Assembly (NCBI RefSeq): GCF_023278085.1
Contig: NZ_CP066265.1
Coordinates: 960,501 to 1,024,500, forward strand
Origin: Pseudomonas syringae
GTDB taxonomy: Bacteria; Pseudomonadota; Gammaproteobacteria; Pseudomonadales; Pseudomonadaceae
Length of the DNA stretch: 64,000 bases
Direction of reading: 5' to 3'
The notes below the pieces were generated by a model, which worked only from the letters and a program-made list of their open reading frames with translations, was not told the DNA's origin and did no database searches. A program made the position numbers and the translations under genes. Within the stretch, counting starts at the first letter, position 1, and each line of letters opens with the position of its first letter. Positions 24,173-33,014 of this stretch are shown piece after piece.

Positions 24173-25279
24173 ATGCCTCGTCGATTCATCCATCTGTGTC
24201 TGCTTTTGATTTTGGGCATCAGCACGCAAAACGCGGTTGCCCAGACCTGGCCAGCCGAGCAGTGGCCCTCCCGCTCAGTGCCGCGATCCCCGGCCATTGA
24301 AGAGCTCGAAACCTACGCCTTCCCACCCAGGGACGAAGAAACCCGCAAAGGCATTCGCACCGATGCGCTGCTGGTCATCCGTGACGGCGAAGTGGTTTAC
24401 GAGCGTTATGCCGGCGTGACCAATGCCCAGACCCCGCACCTGACCTGGTCGATCAGCAAAAGCATCATGGCGACGGTGCTCGGCGTTGCGTTTGCAGAAG
24501 GGCGCTTTCAATTGAATGATCCGGTCGCCAGGTTCTACGCGCCGTTCCAGGCGCATCCCGATATCACTCTCAAGGACCTCATGCACTGGGCGTCCGGCCT
24601 GGACTGGCAGGAGGACTACGAATACGCACCGCTCAACTCTTCCGTGGTCGCCATGCTCTACACCCGCGGGCGTGACGACATGGCGCGCTTCACCGCCGAC
24701 CACGCCGCAGCCAGGCCGGCAGGCAAGGCGTACCTGTATTCCAGTGGCGACAGCACCGTGCTGGCCGCCGCGTTGAAAACCATGGTCGGGCAACAGGCTT
24801 ATGCGGATTACCCATGGACTGCGTTGTTCGACCCGCTCGGTATTCGTGGTGCCGTCTGGGAAACCGACGGCAGTGGCACCTTCGTGGGCTCGTCCTATGC
24901 CTACCTGACGGCGCGCGACCTGGCACGCATCGGCCTGTTGATGCAGCGTGGTGGGCAATGGCAAGGTCGGCAGTTGCTCAATCAGGAGTGGATGAACTTT
25001 GTGCTGACGCCTTTTGCCGGCGAGCAAGTAGACGCCACTGTCGAAGTGCCGGGCGGCCAGTGGTGGCTTAATCGCACAGCTGATGGAGGCAAAGGGCCGT
25101 GGCCTGACGCGCCGGCCAATACCTTCGCCGCGCTGGGCCATTGGGGGCAGGCGCTGTACGTGATCCCCGACGAAAAACTGGTGATCGTGCGCTACGCCGA
25201 TGATCGCGATGGCACGTACAACCACAATCAGATGCTCAAGCTGACACAAGCGGCATTCGGTAAGGAGGGTGGCCAATGA
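24173..25279 (+). CDS. Secreted serine hydrolase, class C beta-lactamase fold
   Basis: A 368-residue protein with a cleavable signal (residues 1-24, ending AVAQ). The nucleophile motif SISK (in LTWSISKSIMATV), the YSSGD segment (YxN-like) and the C-terminal GHWGQ (KTG-equivalent HxG) identify the beta-lactamase/penicillin-binding-protein-like fold. Such proteins are often esterases or peptidases, not resistance enzymes. It is coupled by a four-base ATGA overlap to the next gene. Substrate unknown. Confidence 0.88.
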   Translation: MPRRFIHLCLLLILGISTQNAVAQTWPAEQWPSRSVPRSPAIEELETYAFPPRDEETRKGIRTDALLVIRDGEVVYERYAGVTNAQTPHLTWSISKSIMATVLGVAFAEGRFQLNDPVARFYAPFQAHPDITLKDLMHWASGLDWQEDYEYAPLNSSVVAMLYTRGRDDMARFTADHAAARPAGKAYLYSSGDSTVLAAALKTMVGQQAYADYPWTALFDPLGIRGAVWETDGSGTFVGSSYAYLTARDLARIGLLMQRGGQWQGRQLLNQEWMNFVLTPFAGEQVDATVEVPGGQWWLNRTADGGKGPWPDAPANTFAALGHWGQALYVIPDEKLVIVRYADDRDGTYNHNQMLKLTQAAFGKEGGQ

Positions 25280-25614
25280 GCAGCCGTCGAATGTTCATCC
25301 TGCGTCGCCCGTTCAGCAGCCTGCTGTTGCTGATCATTGCTGCGCTCGCGGTACTCGCCTGGCAGTATCGCGTTAATTTGCAGGCATTCCCGACCATCAT
25401 CAGCGCCTATACCGCCAAGGAATACTGCTCGTGCCGGTATGTGATGAACAATCCCGAGGCGTACTGCCGAGGCTACGTCAAACAGTACGTGCCCAGCACC
25501 CTGACAGACGACGAAGGGCAGAAACGGGTGATCGCCAGCGGCTTGGGGCGAACCAGCAGTGCAGCGTGGCAAGGCGAGCGGCAAGGCTGTCGTCTGTTGC
25601 CGCCCGGCTCATGA
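25276..25614 (+). CDS. Small membrane-anchored Cys-containing protein coupled to the serine hydrolase
   Basis: A 112-residue protein whose ATG overlaps the hydrolase stop. A basic N-terminus and one hydrophobic helix (about 14-30) suggest an inner-membrane anchor with a periplasmic domain. Four Cys (YCSCRY, YCRGY, GCRL) could form disulphides. The pairing with a beta-lactamase-fold hydrolase suggests a partner role; the family is conserved but unnamed to me. Confidence 0.75.
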   Translation: MSSRRMFILRRPFSSLLLLIIAALAVLAWQYRVNLQAFPTIISAYTAKEYCSCRYVMNNPEAYCRGYVKQYVPSTLTDDEGQKRVIASGLGRTSSAAWQGERQGCRLLPPGS

Positions 25615-25693
25615 AACGTTTGGGCGAACATAGCGGTATGCCGGAGGTCTGACAGGCGGTAAGGTGGCCCTCAAATGCTCGTCTGGAGTCTGC

Positions 25694-26275
25694 ATGCTCA
25701 ACACAATTCGTCTGCTGCTGGTCATGCTGGCCGCAGTGGCGTTACCTGCCCATGCCAACTGGTATCTGGACAACGAGTCGTCACGGCTCTCCTTCACGTC
25801 AACCAAGGATTCCGACATCGCCGAAGTGCAGCGCTTTCTGGTGTTGCACGGCAAGGTGGGCAACAAAGGGCTGGCTGAGGTCGAGATCGAGATGGATTCG
25901 GTCAGCACTGGCATTCCGTTGCGCGACGAACGCCTTCGTGAACAGGTGTTTCAGGTTCGAGCATTTCCCTCTGCGCAGATCAACGCGCAACTGAACATGC
26001 GTCCGATCAATGATCTGGCCCCCGGCGCGCAACTGGAGCTGCGCCTTCCGCTGTCCGTGAGCCTGCGGGGCAAGACCCATAGCTACAACGCCGAGTTGCT
26101 GGTCACGCGCCTCGACGATCGTCGCTTTCAAGTGGTGACGCTGGAGCCGCTGGTGGTTCATGCACAGGATTTCGACCTGGTGCCAGACTTCACCGCCTTG
26201 CGCAAGACCGCAGGATTGTCCGCGGTCAGCCTGTCGGTGCCCGTGGGTGCTGTCCTGATTTTCACGGCGCGCTGA
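25694..26275 (+). CDS. YceI-family periplasmic lipid-binding protein
   Basis: A 193-residue protein with a signal peptide ending HANA-like (PAHANWYLDN). The YceI lipocalin-like barrel is seen in WYLDNESSRLSFTSTKDSDIA, GKVEIEMDSV-type strands and FPSAQINA. ATG 25694 has GGAG six bases upstream. Members bind polyisoprenoids or amphiphiles in the periplasm. It is followed after one base by the cardiolipin synthase, indicating co-transcription. Confidence 0.88.
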   Translation: MLNTIRLLLVMLAAVALPAHANWYLDNESSRLSFTSTKDSDIAEVQRFLVLHGKVGNKGLAEVEIEMDSVSTGIPLRDERLREQVFQVRAFPSAQINAQLNMRPINDLAPGAQLELRLPLSVSLRGKTHSYNAELLVTRLDDRRFQVVTLEPLVVHAQDFDLVPDFTALRKTAGLSAVSLSVPVGAVLIFTAR

Positions 26276-26276
26276 C

Positions 26277-27434
26277 ATGAACGGTGCGATTTTTCCATGG
26301 CGTGAAAGCAATCGTTTCCAACTATTGATCGACGGCCCGGCGTTCTTCCCGCGCATGATCGCGGCGATAGATCGGGCCGAACAGCAGGTTGATCTGGAGT
26401 TGTATCTTGTGGAAGCCGGGGCCTGCGCCGATGCCATCGTGCGGGCGCTTGTGGAGGCGGGACGGCGCGGCGTGATGGTGCGTTGCCTGTTCGATGACTT
26501 CGGCTCGCAAGCATTCAATGCCGGGCTGCGCCAACAACTGACGGATGCCGGGGTCATCCTGCGCTTCTATAACCCGATTCACTGGCGGCGCGGCGTGCGC
26601 AACCTGTACCGTGATCACCGCAAGATCCTGGTAGTGGACAAATCCCTGGCCGTGGTCGGCGGCACCGGTGTGACCGATGAATTCTGGGAACCGGACAAAG
26701 ACGTCAGCCAGTGGCACGAGGTCATGGTGGAAATCAGCGGGCCGCTGGTTCTGGACTGGCAGGCACTGTTCGACCGGCAGTTTCACGCCAATGCCCGACG
26801 TTTTGCCTGGCGCCCGAAGCAGAACTTTGGTCTGACGCAGTTGCCGAAAATGCCGGAATCCGGCGAGGGACTGGGCCGTGTAGCGTATGCCGACTCCCGC
26901 CAGCACCGCGACATTCTGCAATCGCTGGTGCGTGCCTTGCACGGTGGCCAGAAGCGTATCTGGCTCGCCACGCCGTATTTCCTGCCCACCTGGAAAGTCC
27001 GCCGCGCGCTGCGCAGTGCCGCGGCGCGTGGCGTCGACGTGCGTTTGCTGCTGACCGGCCCACGCACCGATCACCCGTCCGTGCGCTACGCCGGTCACCG
27101 CTATTACCCGCGTCTGCTGCGTGCAGGTGTCAAAGTCTTCGAATATCAGCCGTGTTTCCTGCACCTGAAAATGGTCCTGATCGATGACTGGGTGAGTATC
27201 GGCTCGTGCAACTTCGACCACTGGAACCTGCACTTCAACCTGGAAGCCAACCTCGAAGCCCTCGACCCGGGCCTGACCCGGGACGTGGTTGCCAGCTTCG
27301 AAAAAGACTTCGCCCTGAGCGCCGAAACCACACTGGAAGACTGGAAAGCCAGACCATTGTGGAGGCGGGTCAAACAGCGCTTGTGGGGCTGGATTGACCG
27401 GCTGGTGGTGAACATGCTGGATCAGCGTAACTAA
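26277..27434 (+). CDS. clsB: Phospholipase-D-family cardiolipin synthase (ClsB-like)
   Basis: A 385-residue protein with two HKD motifs, HRKILVVDKS (about 117-126) and HLKMVLIDDW (about 297-306), each followed by GS/GG turns. No N-terminal membrane segments, as in ClsB rather than ClsA. It condenses phospholipids to form cardiolipin. It is downstream of YceI with a one-base gap and converges with the Tc toxin operon, with only three bases between the two stop codons and no terminator between. Confidence 0.88.
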   Translation: MNGAIFPWRESNRFQLLIDGPAFFPRMIAAIDRAEQQVDLELYLVEAGACADAIVRALVEAGRRGVMVRCLFDDFGSQAFNAGLRQQLTDAGVILRFYNPIHWRRGVRNLYRDHRKILVVDKSLAVVGGTGVTDEFWEPDKDVSQWHEVMVEISGPLVLDWQALFDRQFHANARRFAWRPKQNFGLTQLPKMPESGEGLGRVAYADSRQHRDILQSLVRALHGGQKRIWLATPYFLPTWKVRRALRSAAARGVDVRLLLTGPRTDHPSVRYAGHRYYPRLLRAGVKVFEYQPCFLHLKMVLIDDWVSIGSCNFDHWNLHFNLEANLEALDPGLTRDVVASFEKDFALSAETTLEDWKARPLWRRVKQRLWGWIDRLVVNMLDQRN

Positions 27435-27437
27435 GCG

Positions 27438-30131
27438 CTACGGAACAGAGTTACGGAGCATGGCAAAACTCGACGCGCTGCTTTTGCGAAGCCGTTGCGG
27501 AGGTGCAGTCAATGGCAGAGGCGGTGGCGTATCTTCGGTATCAGCGAAGGTGTGCTGCAATCCTTGACTCAAAACGGGTGGCTTTGAGGTGGGCAAGGGG
27601 GGCGCTGTGCCTTGACTCGCAACTGGCTCATGCTCGTTTGACTGCATTGCAGACGTCTTTTCGGGTTCAACGTGAATATGAATGTCCAGTTGATTGCCTT
27701 TGAAAACTTTGTCCACTCGTATGGCTGCTAATCCAAAATCTTCCAGGATTCGTTTAGTGGTTTTGCCGTTAAGCGTTTCCGAGAAAAAAACCTCCTTGAA
27801 GTCTGGCGCGGCGCTGTCATGGCGACTCAATGTCCGCAGTGTTTCCTCGTTCGAAATATTTTCCCTGATTATCCGGCTTGGAAGTTGGCCGAAAAACCCG
27901 TGGTGCTCGGCAACCTTCGTGTATTGCATAACAGCAACCTCATTGGCGTAGTACACGCGCTGGCCGTCTGAACGGTTGTAATTCATGTGAAAGGTCCATT
28001 CGTCGGGCGTGTAGGTGTTCACAAACTCGCTGGCTTTTGAGCCCGGTCGCGCTTGTCTGGAACCTATGGAGTAGTCTCCAAATCCAGGTATTCCCATCTT
28101 GTGACGTAGGTTGCTTTCAATAAATCGGTAGTGGTCGGACGACTTTTCTCTCGCCTGCTCAAGGCGTTCTTCCAGTCCGGTTACGTTGTAAGACACGAGC
28201 CCGGAATGGTCATTTTTTGACAGAGGGTTATTTCTCACGAACGTAAAAGGGTTGAGTCCATCTACATCTCCCGCCGGGTCCGGATTGATCCACCGCTGCA
28301 ACCACGGCGCGTAATACCTGAATCCGTAATAATAAAGCCCGCTGGCATCACGTTCCTTGCCCGAATAGCGCACCGTCTTGTACTTCGCTTCCACGGCACT
28401 GCGCGCCGCCCACCAGGAAGTGCCGCCGAACGGGTAATAACTTTCCTGACTGATCAGGCCGCCTTGCTGATCCAGTTCCAGCGTGCTCGACCCGAGGTGA
28501 TCACTCAGGCTGTAACGCACCTGATCGTTGGCGATGGCGTCGGGTTTGCCAGCTTGCCAATGCAGCACGCGGACACTGCTGCGCCCCGCCTGAGCGGTGA
28601 TGACATGAAGGATTTCGCCATCGGCCGTCGTACGAATTTCCAACCCCGGCAGGTAGCGCACTTCGTTAATCAGCGTGCGACCTGATGCCTGTGCAGTACT
28701 GATCTTGCGGCAGCGCTGGCCCTGGCCGTCGTAGACATAGCGCTCTTCATCATTAGGCCCGTCTTCACGTTGCACAGTGGTGATGCGCTGCAACTGATTG
28801 CGCACATCCCAGCCCATAACCTGGCCGCGCAACAGCTGCAGCAGGTTGCCGTTGGCATCGAAACTCGTGGCGAAATCCACTTCACCGTCATCGTCGGGCA
28901 GGCTGCGATTATTGTCCGGGGCGACGTGCATGTTGCGGGTGAAGTTGTGCGCGCCTTCATGGCGCATTTGCAGCAGATTGCCCGCAGTGTCGTAGCTGTA
29001 ACTCTGGGTGTAATTGCTGACCTGGCACGGGTCAACCGTCGGCAGAGGTTGCAAACCGGGGAGCGCAGGGCCATGGCTGGCGCCGTTTCTGACTTCACGG
29101 CCGCTGGCTTCGATCAATTGATACAGCGTGTCGTACTCGAAGCGACTGATCGGTTCGATAAGCTGGTTGTCGCAATACTGGTCTGGCTGAGACGCATCGC
29201 TAACCAGCAGGACATTGCCCACCGGGTCATAGTCGTAATCAAGCTTTTGCAACAACGTGCCTTCCGCAGATACCGCGCCAAGTTCAGCCAGTCGACCGTG
29301 CTGCTGATCATAGGTGTAACGGCTGACCACGCCGTTTCCGGCCGTCTCCTGCTCCACCTGATTGAAGGCGTTGTAATGAATGTCACCGACCAGCGTCTGC
29401 GGCGTTGAGGCACCGGCCAATGTCAGTGACGCAGCTTTCAACTGCCCGGCGACAGTCATGCCAAATGCCTGGGTATTGGCCATGGCATCGGTCTGCGCAA
29501 GCGCTTCGCCCAGCGCATTGAAACCCCAGCGAGTTTGCAGGCCCGCAGGCTCAAGCAAGGCATCGCGTTCGGCTTCGACCAGCGGCCAGTCCGGTGTTAC
29601 TGATACTCGTAAGAAATATCTATGGTGATTGAGTACTTTGCCGCTCAGGCCATGGTCCGGGTACAGGCTTGTACCGGCGGTGTCGTCATGGCGCGATAGC
29701 CGACCGCATAAGTTATGGCTGGCTGAATCAGGTCCGCCATAGGCAAAACGCTCAACGACCTGATGCTGCTCGGTAACCGAAACAGGGCGCAGCAACTGAT
29801 CGTACTCAAAATGACGCTGATTGGCGTTACTGTCCCAGCCACTGACTGGCTGACTCCCTTCGCCAAAAAGCATCAAGCGCCAGTTGGCGTCCACACTGTC
29901 GGTCAGTATCGGCTGCCCCGAAAGGCTGTAAGTTGTTGTCAGGTTTGGCGCATCCAGTCGTGGATCTCTTTGCGTGCTCACATGGCCCGCAGCGTTGTAA
30001 GTCTTCCGGGTAATACGGCGCTCCACCGCTTGCTGCGCCTCGCTTCGCCAATAAGCGATATTGCCGATTGCCAGTCCTCTTGGGTCAACGGTTCTTACAT
30101 CAGGTGTGTGCTGGTGCAAGAGACTGTTCAT
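27438..30131 (-). CDS. tccC: Tc toxin C component (TccC/Rhs type) with unrecognised C-terminal effector domain
   Basis: An 897-residue protein. ATG 30131 is chosen because it gives the conserved TccC opening MNSLLHQHTP and has GGAGA upstream. Residues 1 to about 645 are YD/Rhs repeats ending in the conserved KERDASGLYYYGFRYYAPWLQRW and DPAG...NP core, which forms a cocoon with the B component and self-cleaves. Residues about 646-897 are the variable effector: no catalytic motif recognised, with a Pro-rich tail containing APPLPTSKPP and TPPPLPLTAPP. The core matches the upstream tccC nearly exactly, including 468 identical bases. Confidence 0.88.
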   Translation of the reverse strand: MNSLLHQHTPDVRTVDPRGLAIGNIAYWRSEAQQAVERRITRKTYNAAGHVSTQRDPRLDAPNLTTTYSLSGQPILTDSVDANWRLMLFGEGSQPVSGWDSNANQRHFEYDQLLRPVSVTEQHQVVERFAYGGPDSASHNLCGRLSRHDDTAGTSLYPDHGLSGKVLNHHRYFLRVSVTPDWPLVEAERDALLEPAGLQTRWGFNALGEALAQTDAMANTQAFGMTVAGQLKAASLTLAGASTPQTLVGDIHYNAFNQVEQETAGNGVVSRYTYDQQHGRLAELGAVSAEGTLLQKLDYDYDPVGNVLLVSDASQPDQYCDNQLIEPISRFEYDTLYQLIEASGREVRNGASHGPALPGLQPLPTVDPCQVSNYTQSYSYDTAGNLLQMRHEGAHNFTRNMHVAPDNNRSLPDDDGEVDFATSFDANGNLLQLLRGQVMGWDVRNQLQRITTVQREDGPNDEERYVYDGQGQRCRKISTAQASGRTLINEVRYLPGLEIRTTADGEILHVITAQAGRSSVRVLHWQAGKPDAIANDQVRYSLSDHLGSSTLELDQQGGLISQESYYPFGGTSWWAARSAVEAKYKTVRYSGKERDASGLYYYGFRYYAPWLQRWINPDPAGDVDGLNPFTFVRNNPLSKNDHSGLVSYNVTGLEERLEQAREKSSDHYRFIESNLRHKMGIPGFGDYSIGSRQARPGSKASEFVNTYTPDEWTFHMNYNRSDGQRVYYANEVAVMQYTKVAEHHGFFGQLPSRIIRENISNEETLRTLSRHDSAAPDFKEVFFSETLNGKTTKRILEDFGLAAIRVDKVFKGNQLDIHIHVEPEKTSAMQSNEHEPVASQGTAPPLPTSKPPVLSQGLQHTFADTEDTPPPLPLTAPPQRLRKSSASSFAMLRNSVP
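28557..29024 (-). repeat. 468-bp tract identical to 31437-31904 (tccC core copy 1)
   Basis: By line-by-line comparison every base agrees with the second copy at an offset of 2880, whereas flanking coding sequence shows many differences. This points to recent recombination or gene conversion between the two tccC genes. Confidence 0.9.
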
Positions 30132-30248
30132 GATGCTCTCCAGTAAGACTGAAACGCCGACTGTTATGGCGGCGCACCCGACAACGAGCAGGGTCTGGAT
30201 CGACCGTCTGGTCACTGTTGAAATTGTTGAGTAAGCCCATCCTTGACA

Positions 30249-33014
30249 TCAGGGTTGGGTAAGATGTTTTTTATAATTTTTGTGTAGTCCGTACGCAGAT
30301 AAAATTTGACTATCAGCATTGTCTGAAGACATTTCGGCGACGATAGAAGGATTCCTGTTAAACTCTAGAATTGCAGTATCCAAGTCTGGAATTATTTTGT
30401 TATCGGGGTGGATGTGCTCTACCTGCTCTTTGAAGTCTTCAGCCAGGCCCTCAAAAGTTGAAAAATAACTACGGCTTAAGCCGCCGCCTGTGATGACTTC
30501 TGCAACAGCCTGATAATTGTCCAGTTCCAAAGTATTTCCACCACCCACCAATTTTGAAACAGCGCTTTCAAAAATATAAAAGTAATCTTCTGATTCTGGG
30601 CCTGTACCTGAAAATCCGTTTACACTTTTTAAATGGGATATTTCATGCCCAAGCGTGATGGCCAGTTGTTTTTTCTCCATCTGGTTAGTATTGACTGCTA
30701 TTCGGCCCAAGGGGTCTTCACGAAAAATATAAGCGGCTTCCTGGTTGTTAGAAGCTGTGATGCCTATGAATTTATCACTGCCGAGTCCGGTCTTGTAGTC
30801 AGAGACTAGTGAATGACTCTGTGCCCAAGACTTTACAATGTGCGTTTTCATATTCTTGTGTTCATAACCATAAAAGCTGCGCATGATGCGGGTGGTTTTG
30901 CTCGGGTACTGATTAATCATGGATAAAGCGTTTTGATAAATGTTGTGGGTTTCTTCCAAAGCATCTGTTAGCTTTCCTCTGAGCTCTTCAGGAAATTCAG
31001 ACAGCCCGCGAAACAAAATAGTGTCGCCTTTAGAGTGAATGGCATTTTCAATAAAGTCACCCGTGCCCTCATATACTCTACCGTCTAAGTCATTATGGGT
31101 GATTGGCATATTGCCGACGAATATAAAAAGATTTAGCCCATTGATCGGTCCTGCCGGGTCCGGACTGATCCACCTGTAAAACCACGACGCGTAATACCTG
31201 AAGCCGTAATAGGAAAGCCCGCTGGCATCACGCTCCTTGCCTGAATAGCGCACGGTTTTGTACTTCGCTTCTACTGCACTGCGCGCCGCCCACCAGGCTG
31301 TACCGCCGAACGGGTAATAACTTTCCTGACTGATCAGGCCGCCTTGCTGATCCAGTTCCAGCGTGCTCGACCCGAGGTGATCACTCAGGCTGTAACGCAC
31401 CTGATCGTTCGCAATAGCGCCTGGCTTTCCGGCGTCCCAATGCAGCACGCGGACACTGCTGCGCCCCGCCTGAGCGGTGATGACATGAAGGATTTCGCCA
31501 TCGGCCGTCGTACGAATTTCCAACCCCGGCAGGTAGCGCACTTCGTTAATCAGCGTGCGACCTGATGCCTGTGCAGTACTGATCTTGCGGCAGCGCTGGC
31601 CCTGGCCGTCGTAGACATAGCGCTCTTCATCATTAGGCCCGTCTTCACGTTGCACAGTGGTGATGCGCTGCAACTGATTGCGCACATCCCAGCCCATAAC
31701 CTGGCCGCGCAACAGCTGCAGCAGGTTGCCGTTGGCATCGAAACTCGTGGCGAAATCCACTTCACCGTCATCGTCGGGCAGGCTGCGATTATTGTCCGGG
31801 GCGACGTGCATGTTGCGGGTGAAGTTGTGCGCGCCTTCATGGCGCATTTGCAGCAGATTGCCCGCAGTGTCGTAGCTGTAACTCTGGGTGTAATTGCTGA
31901 CCTGACAAGGATCGAGCGTCGGAATAGGTTGCAGACCCGGCAACGCAGGGCCATGGCTGGCACTGTTTCTGACTTCACGGCCACTGGCTTCAATCAGTTG
32001 ATACAGCGTGTCGTAAGCGAAGCGACTGATCGGTTCGATAAGCTGGTTGTCGCAATAGCGGTCTGCCTGGGACGTATCGCTAACCAGCAGGACGTTGCCT
32101 ACCGGGTCATGGTCGTAATCGAGTTTTTGCAGCACCGTGCCATCCGCAGAGACCGCACTGAGCTCAGTCAGCCGACCGTCCTGCTGATCATAAGTGTAAC
32201 GGCTGACCACGCCGTTTCCGGCCGTCTCCTGCTCGACCTGATTGAAGGCGTTGTAATGAATGTCACCGACCAGTGTCTGCGGCGGTGAGGCACCGGCCAA
32301 TGTCAGTGACGCAGCTTTCAACTGCCCGGCGACAGTCATGCCAAATGCCTGGGTATTGGCCATGGCATCGGTCTGCGCAAGCGCTTCGCCCTGTGCGTTG
32401 AACGCCCAACGGGACTGTAGGCCGACGGGCTCCAACAGCGCATCGCGATCAGGCTCGGCTGGTGGCCAGTCCGGTCCTGCGCTGACGAGCATGAAATGTC
32501 GTGTTTCGCTGAGTACCGCGCCGAGCAGGCCGTAATCCGGCAGCAAGCGTGAGCCGGCCGTATCGTCATGGCGAATCAGTTGATTGCATTGGTTGTGCCC
32601 CGCTGCATCTGCTTGGCCATAGGTGAACCGTTCCGCACATCGATTTTGCTCGACGATGTTTGCCGTGCGCAGCAGCAGGTCGTACTCGAACTGCCGCTCG
32701 CTGCCGCGAGCGTCCCAGTCATTCAAGACCTGGCCAGCCTCGCCGAACAGCGCAACTCGCCAGCCGGCATCGACACTCTCTGTGGCCAGCGTGCTGCCGC
32801 CAAGGCTGTAGACAGTGCGCTGGTTGGGGCTGGTCAGACGTGGATCGGTGGCGGTGATCATCCTGCCTGCCGGATCGAAACGCTGGCGGGTGACTCGCGA
32901 TACGGCAACCTCGGCGGTCTCGGTTCGATGCAGCAGGACCAGGCGTACGATCAGCCCACGAGCCTCGCACACCATCAGCTTTGGCGTGTGGGCATGCATC
33001 GCGCTAGTGACCAT
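30249..33014 (-). CDS. tccC: Tc toxin C component (TccC/Rhs type) with C-terminal zincin-like protease domain
   Basis: A 921-residue protein overlapping the B-component stop by 11 bases (AAGGTGA upstream of ATG 33014). Residues 1 to about 645 are the Rhs core ending KERDASGLSYYGFRYYASW and DPAGPINGLN. Residues about 646-921 are an unrelated tail with HEISH at 790-794 (TLGHEISHLKS), the HExxH zinc-binding signature, and acidic residues downstream that could be the third ligand. The tail DNA (30249 to about 31080) is visibly AT-rich against the GC-rich core, implying separate acquisition. An M91/NleD-like metalloprotease effector is possible. Confidence 0.88.
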   Translation of the reverse strand: MVTSAMHAHTPKLMVCEARGLIVRLVLLHRTETAEVAVSRVTRQRFDPAGRMITATDPRLTSPNQRTVYSLGGSTLATESVDAGWRVALFGEAGQVLNDWDARGSERQFEYDLLLRTANIVEQNRCAERFTYGQADAAGHNQCNQLIRHDDTAGSRLLPDYGLLGAVLSETRHFMLVSAGPDWPPAEPDRDALLEPVGLQSRWAFNAQGEALAQTDAMANTQAFGMTVAGQLKAASLTLAGASPPQTLVGDIHYNAFNQVEQETAGNGVVSRYTYDQQDGRLTELSAVSADGTVLQKLDYDHDPVGNVLLVSDTSQADRYCDNQLIEPISRFAYDTLYQLIEASGREVRNSASHGPALPGLQPIPTLDPCQVSNYTQSYSYDTAGNLLQMRHEGAHNFTRNMHVAPDNNRSLPDDDGEVDFATSFDANGNLLQLLRGQVMGWDVRNQLQRITTVQREDGPNDEERYVYDGQGQRCRKISTAQASGRTLINEVRYLPGLEIRTTADGEILHVITAQAGRSSVRVLHWDAGKPGAIANDQVRYSLSDHLGSSTLELDQQGGLISQESYYPFGGTAWWAARSAVEAKYKTVRYSGKERDASGLSYYGFRYYASWFYRWISPDPAGPINGLNLFIFVGNMPITHNDLDGRVYEGTGDFIENAIHSKGDTILFRGLSEFPEELRGKLTDALEETHNIYQNALSMINQYPSKTTRIMRSFYGYEHKNMKTHIVKSWAQSHSLVSDYKTGLGSDKFIGITASNNQEAAYIFREDPLGRIAVNTNQMEKKQLAITLGHEISHLKSVNGFSGTGPESEDYFYIFESAVSKLVGGGNTLELDNYQAVAEVITGGGLSRSYFSTFEGLAEDFKEQVEHIHPDNKIIPDLDTAILEFNRNPSIVAEMSSDNADSQILSAYGLHKNYKKHLTQP
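31437..31904 (-). repeat. 468-bp tract identical to 28557-29024 (tccC core copy 2)
   Basis: Second copy of the identical core segment; see the first copy for the comparison. Further near-identical blocks lie at 32205-32390. Confidence 0.9.
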
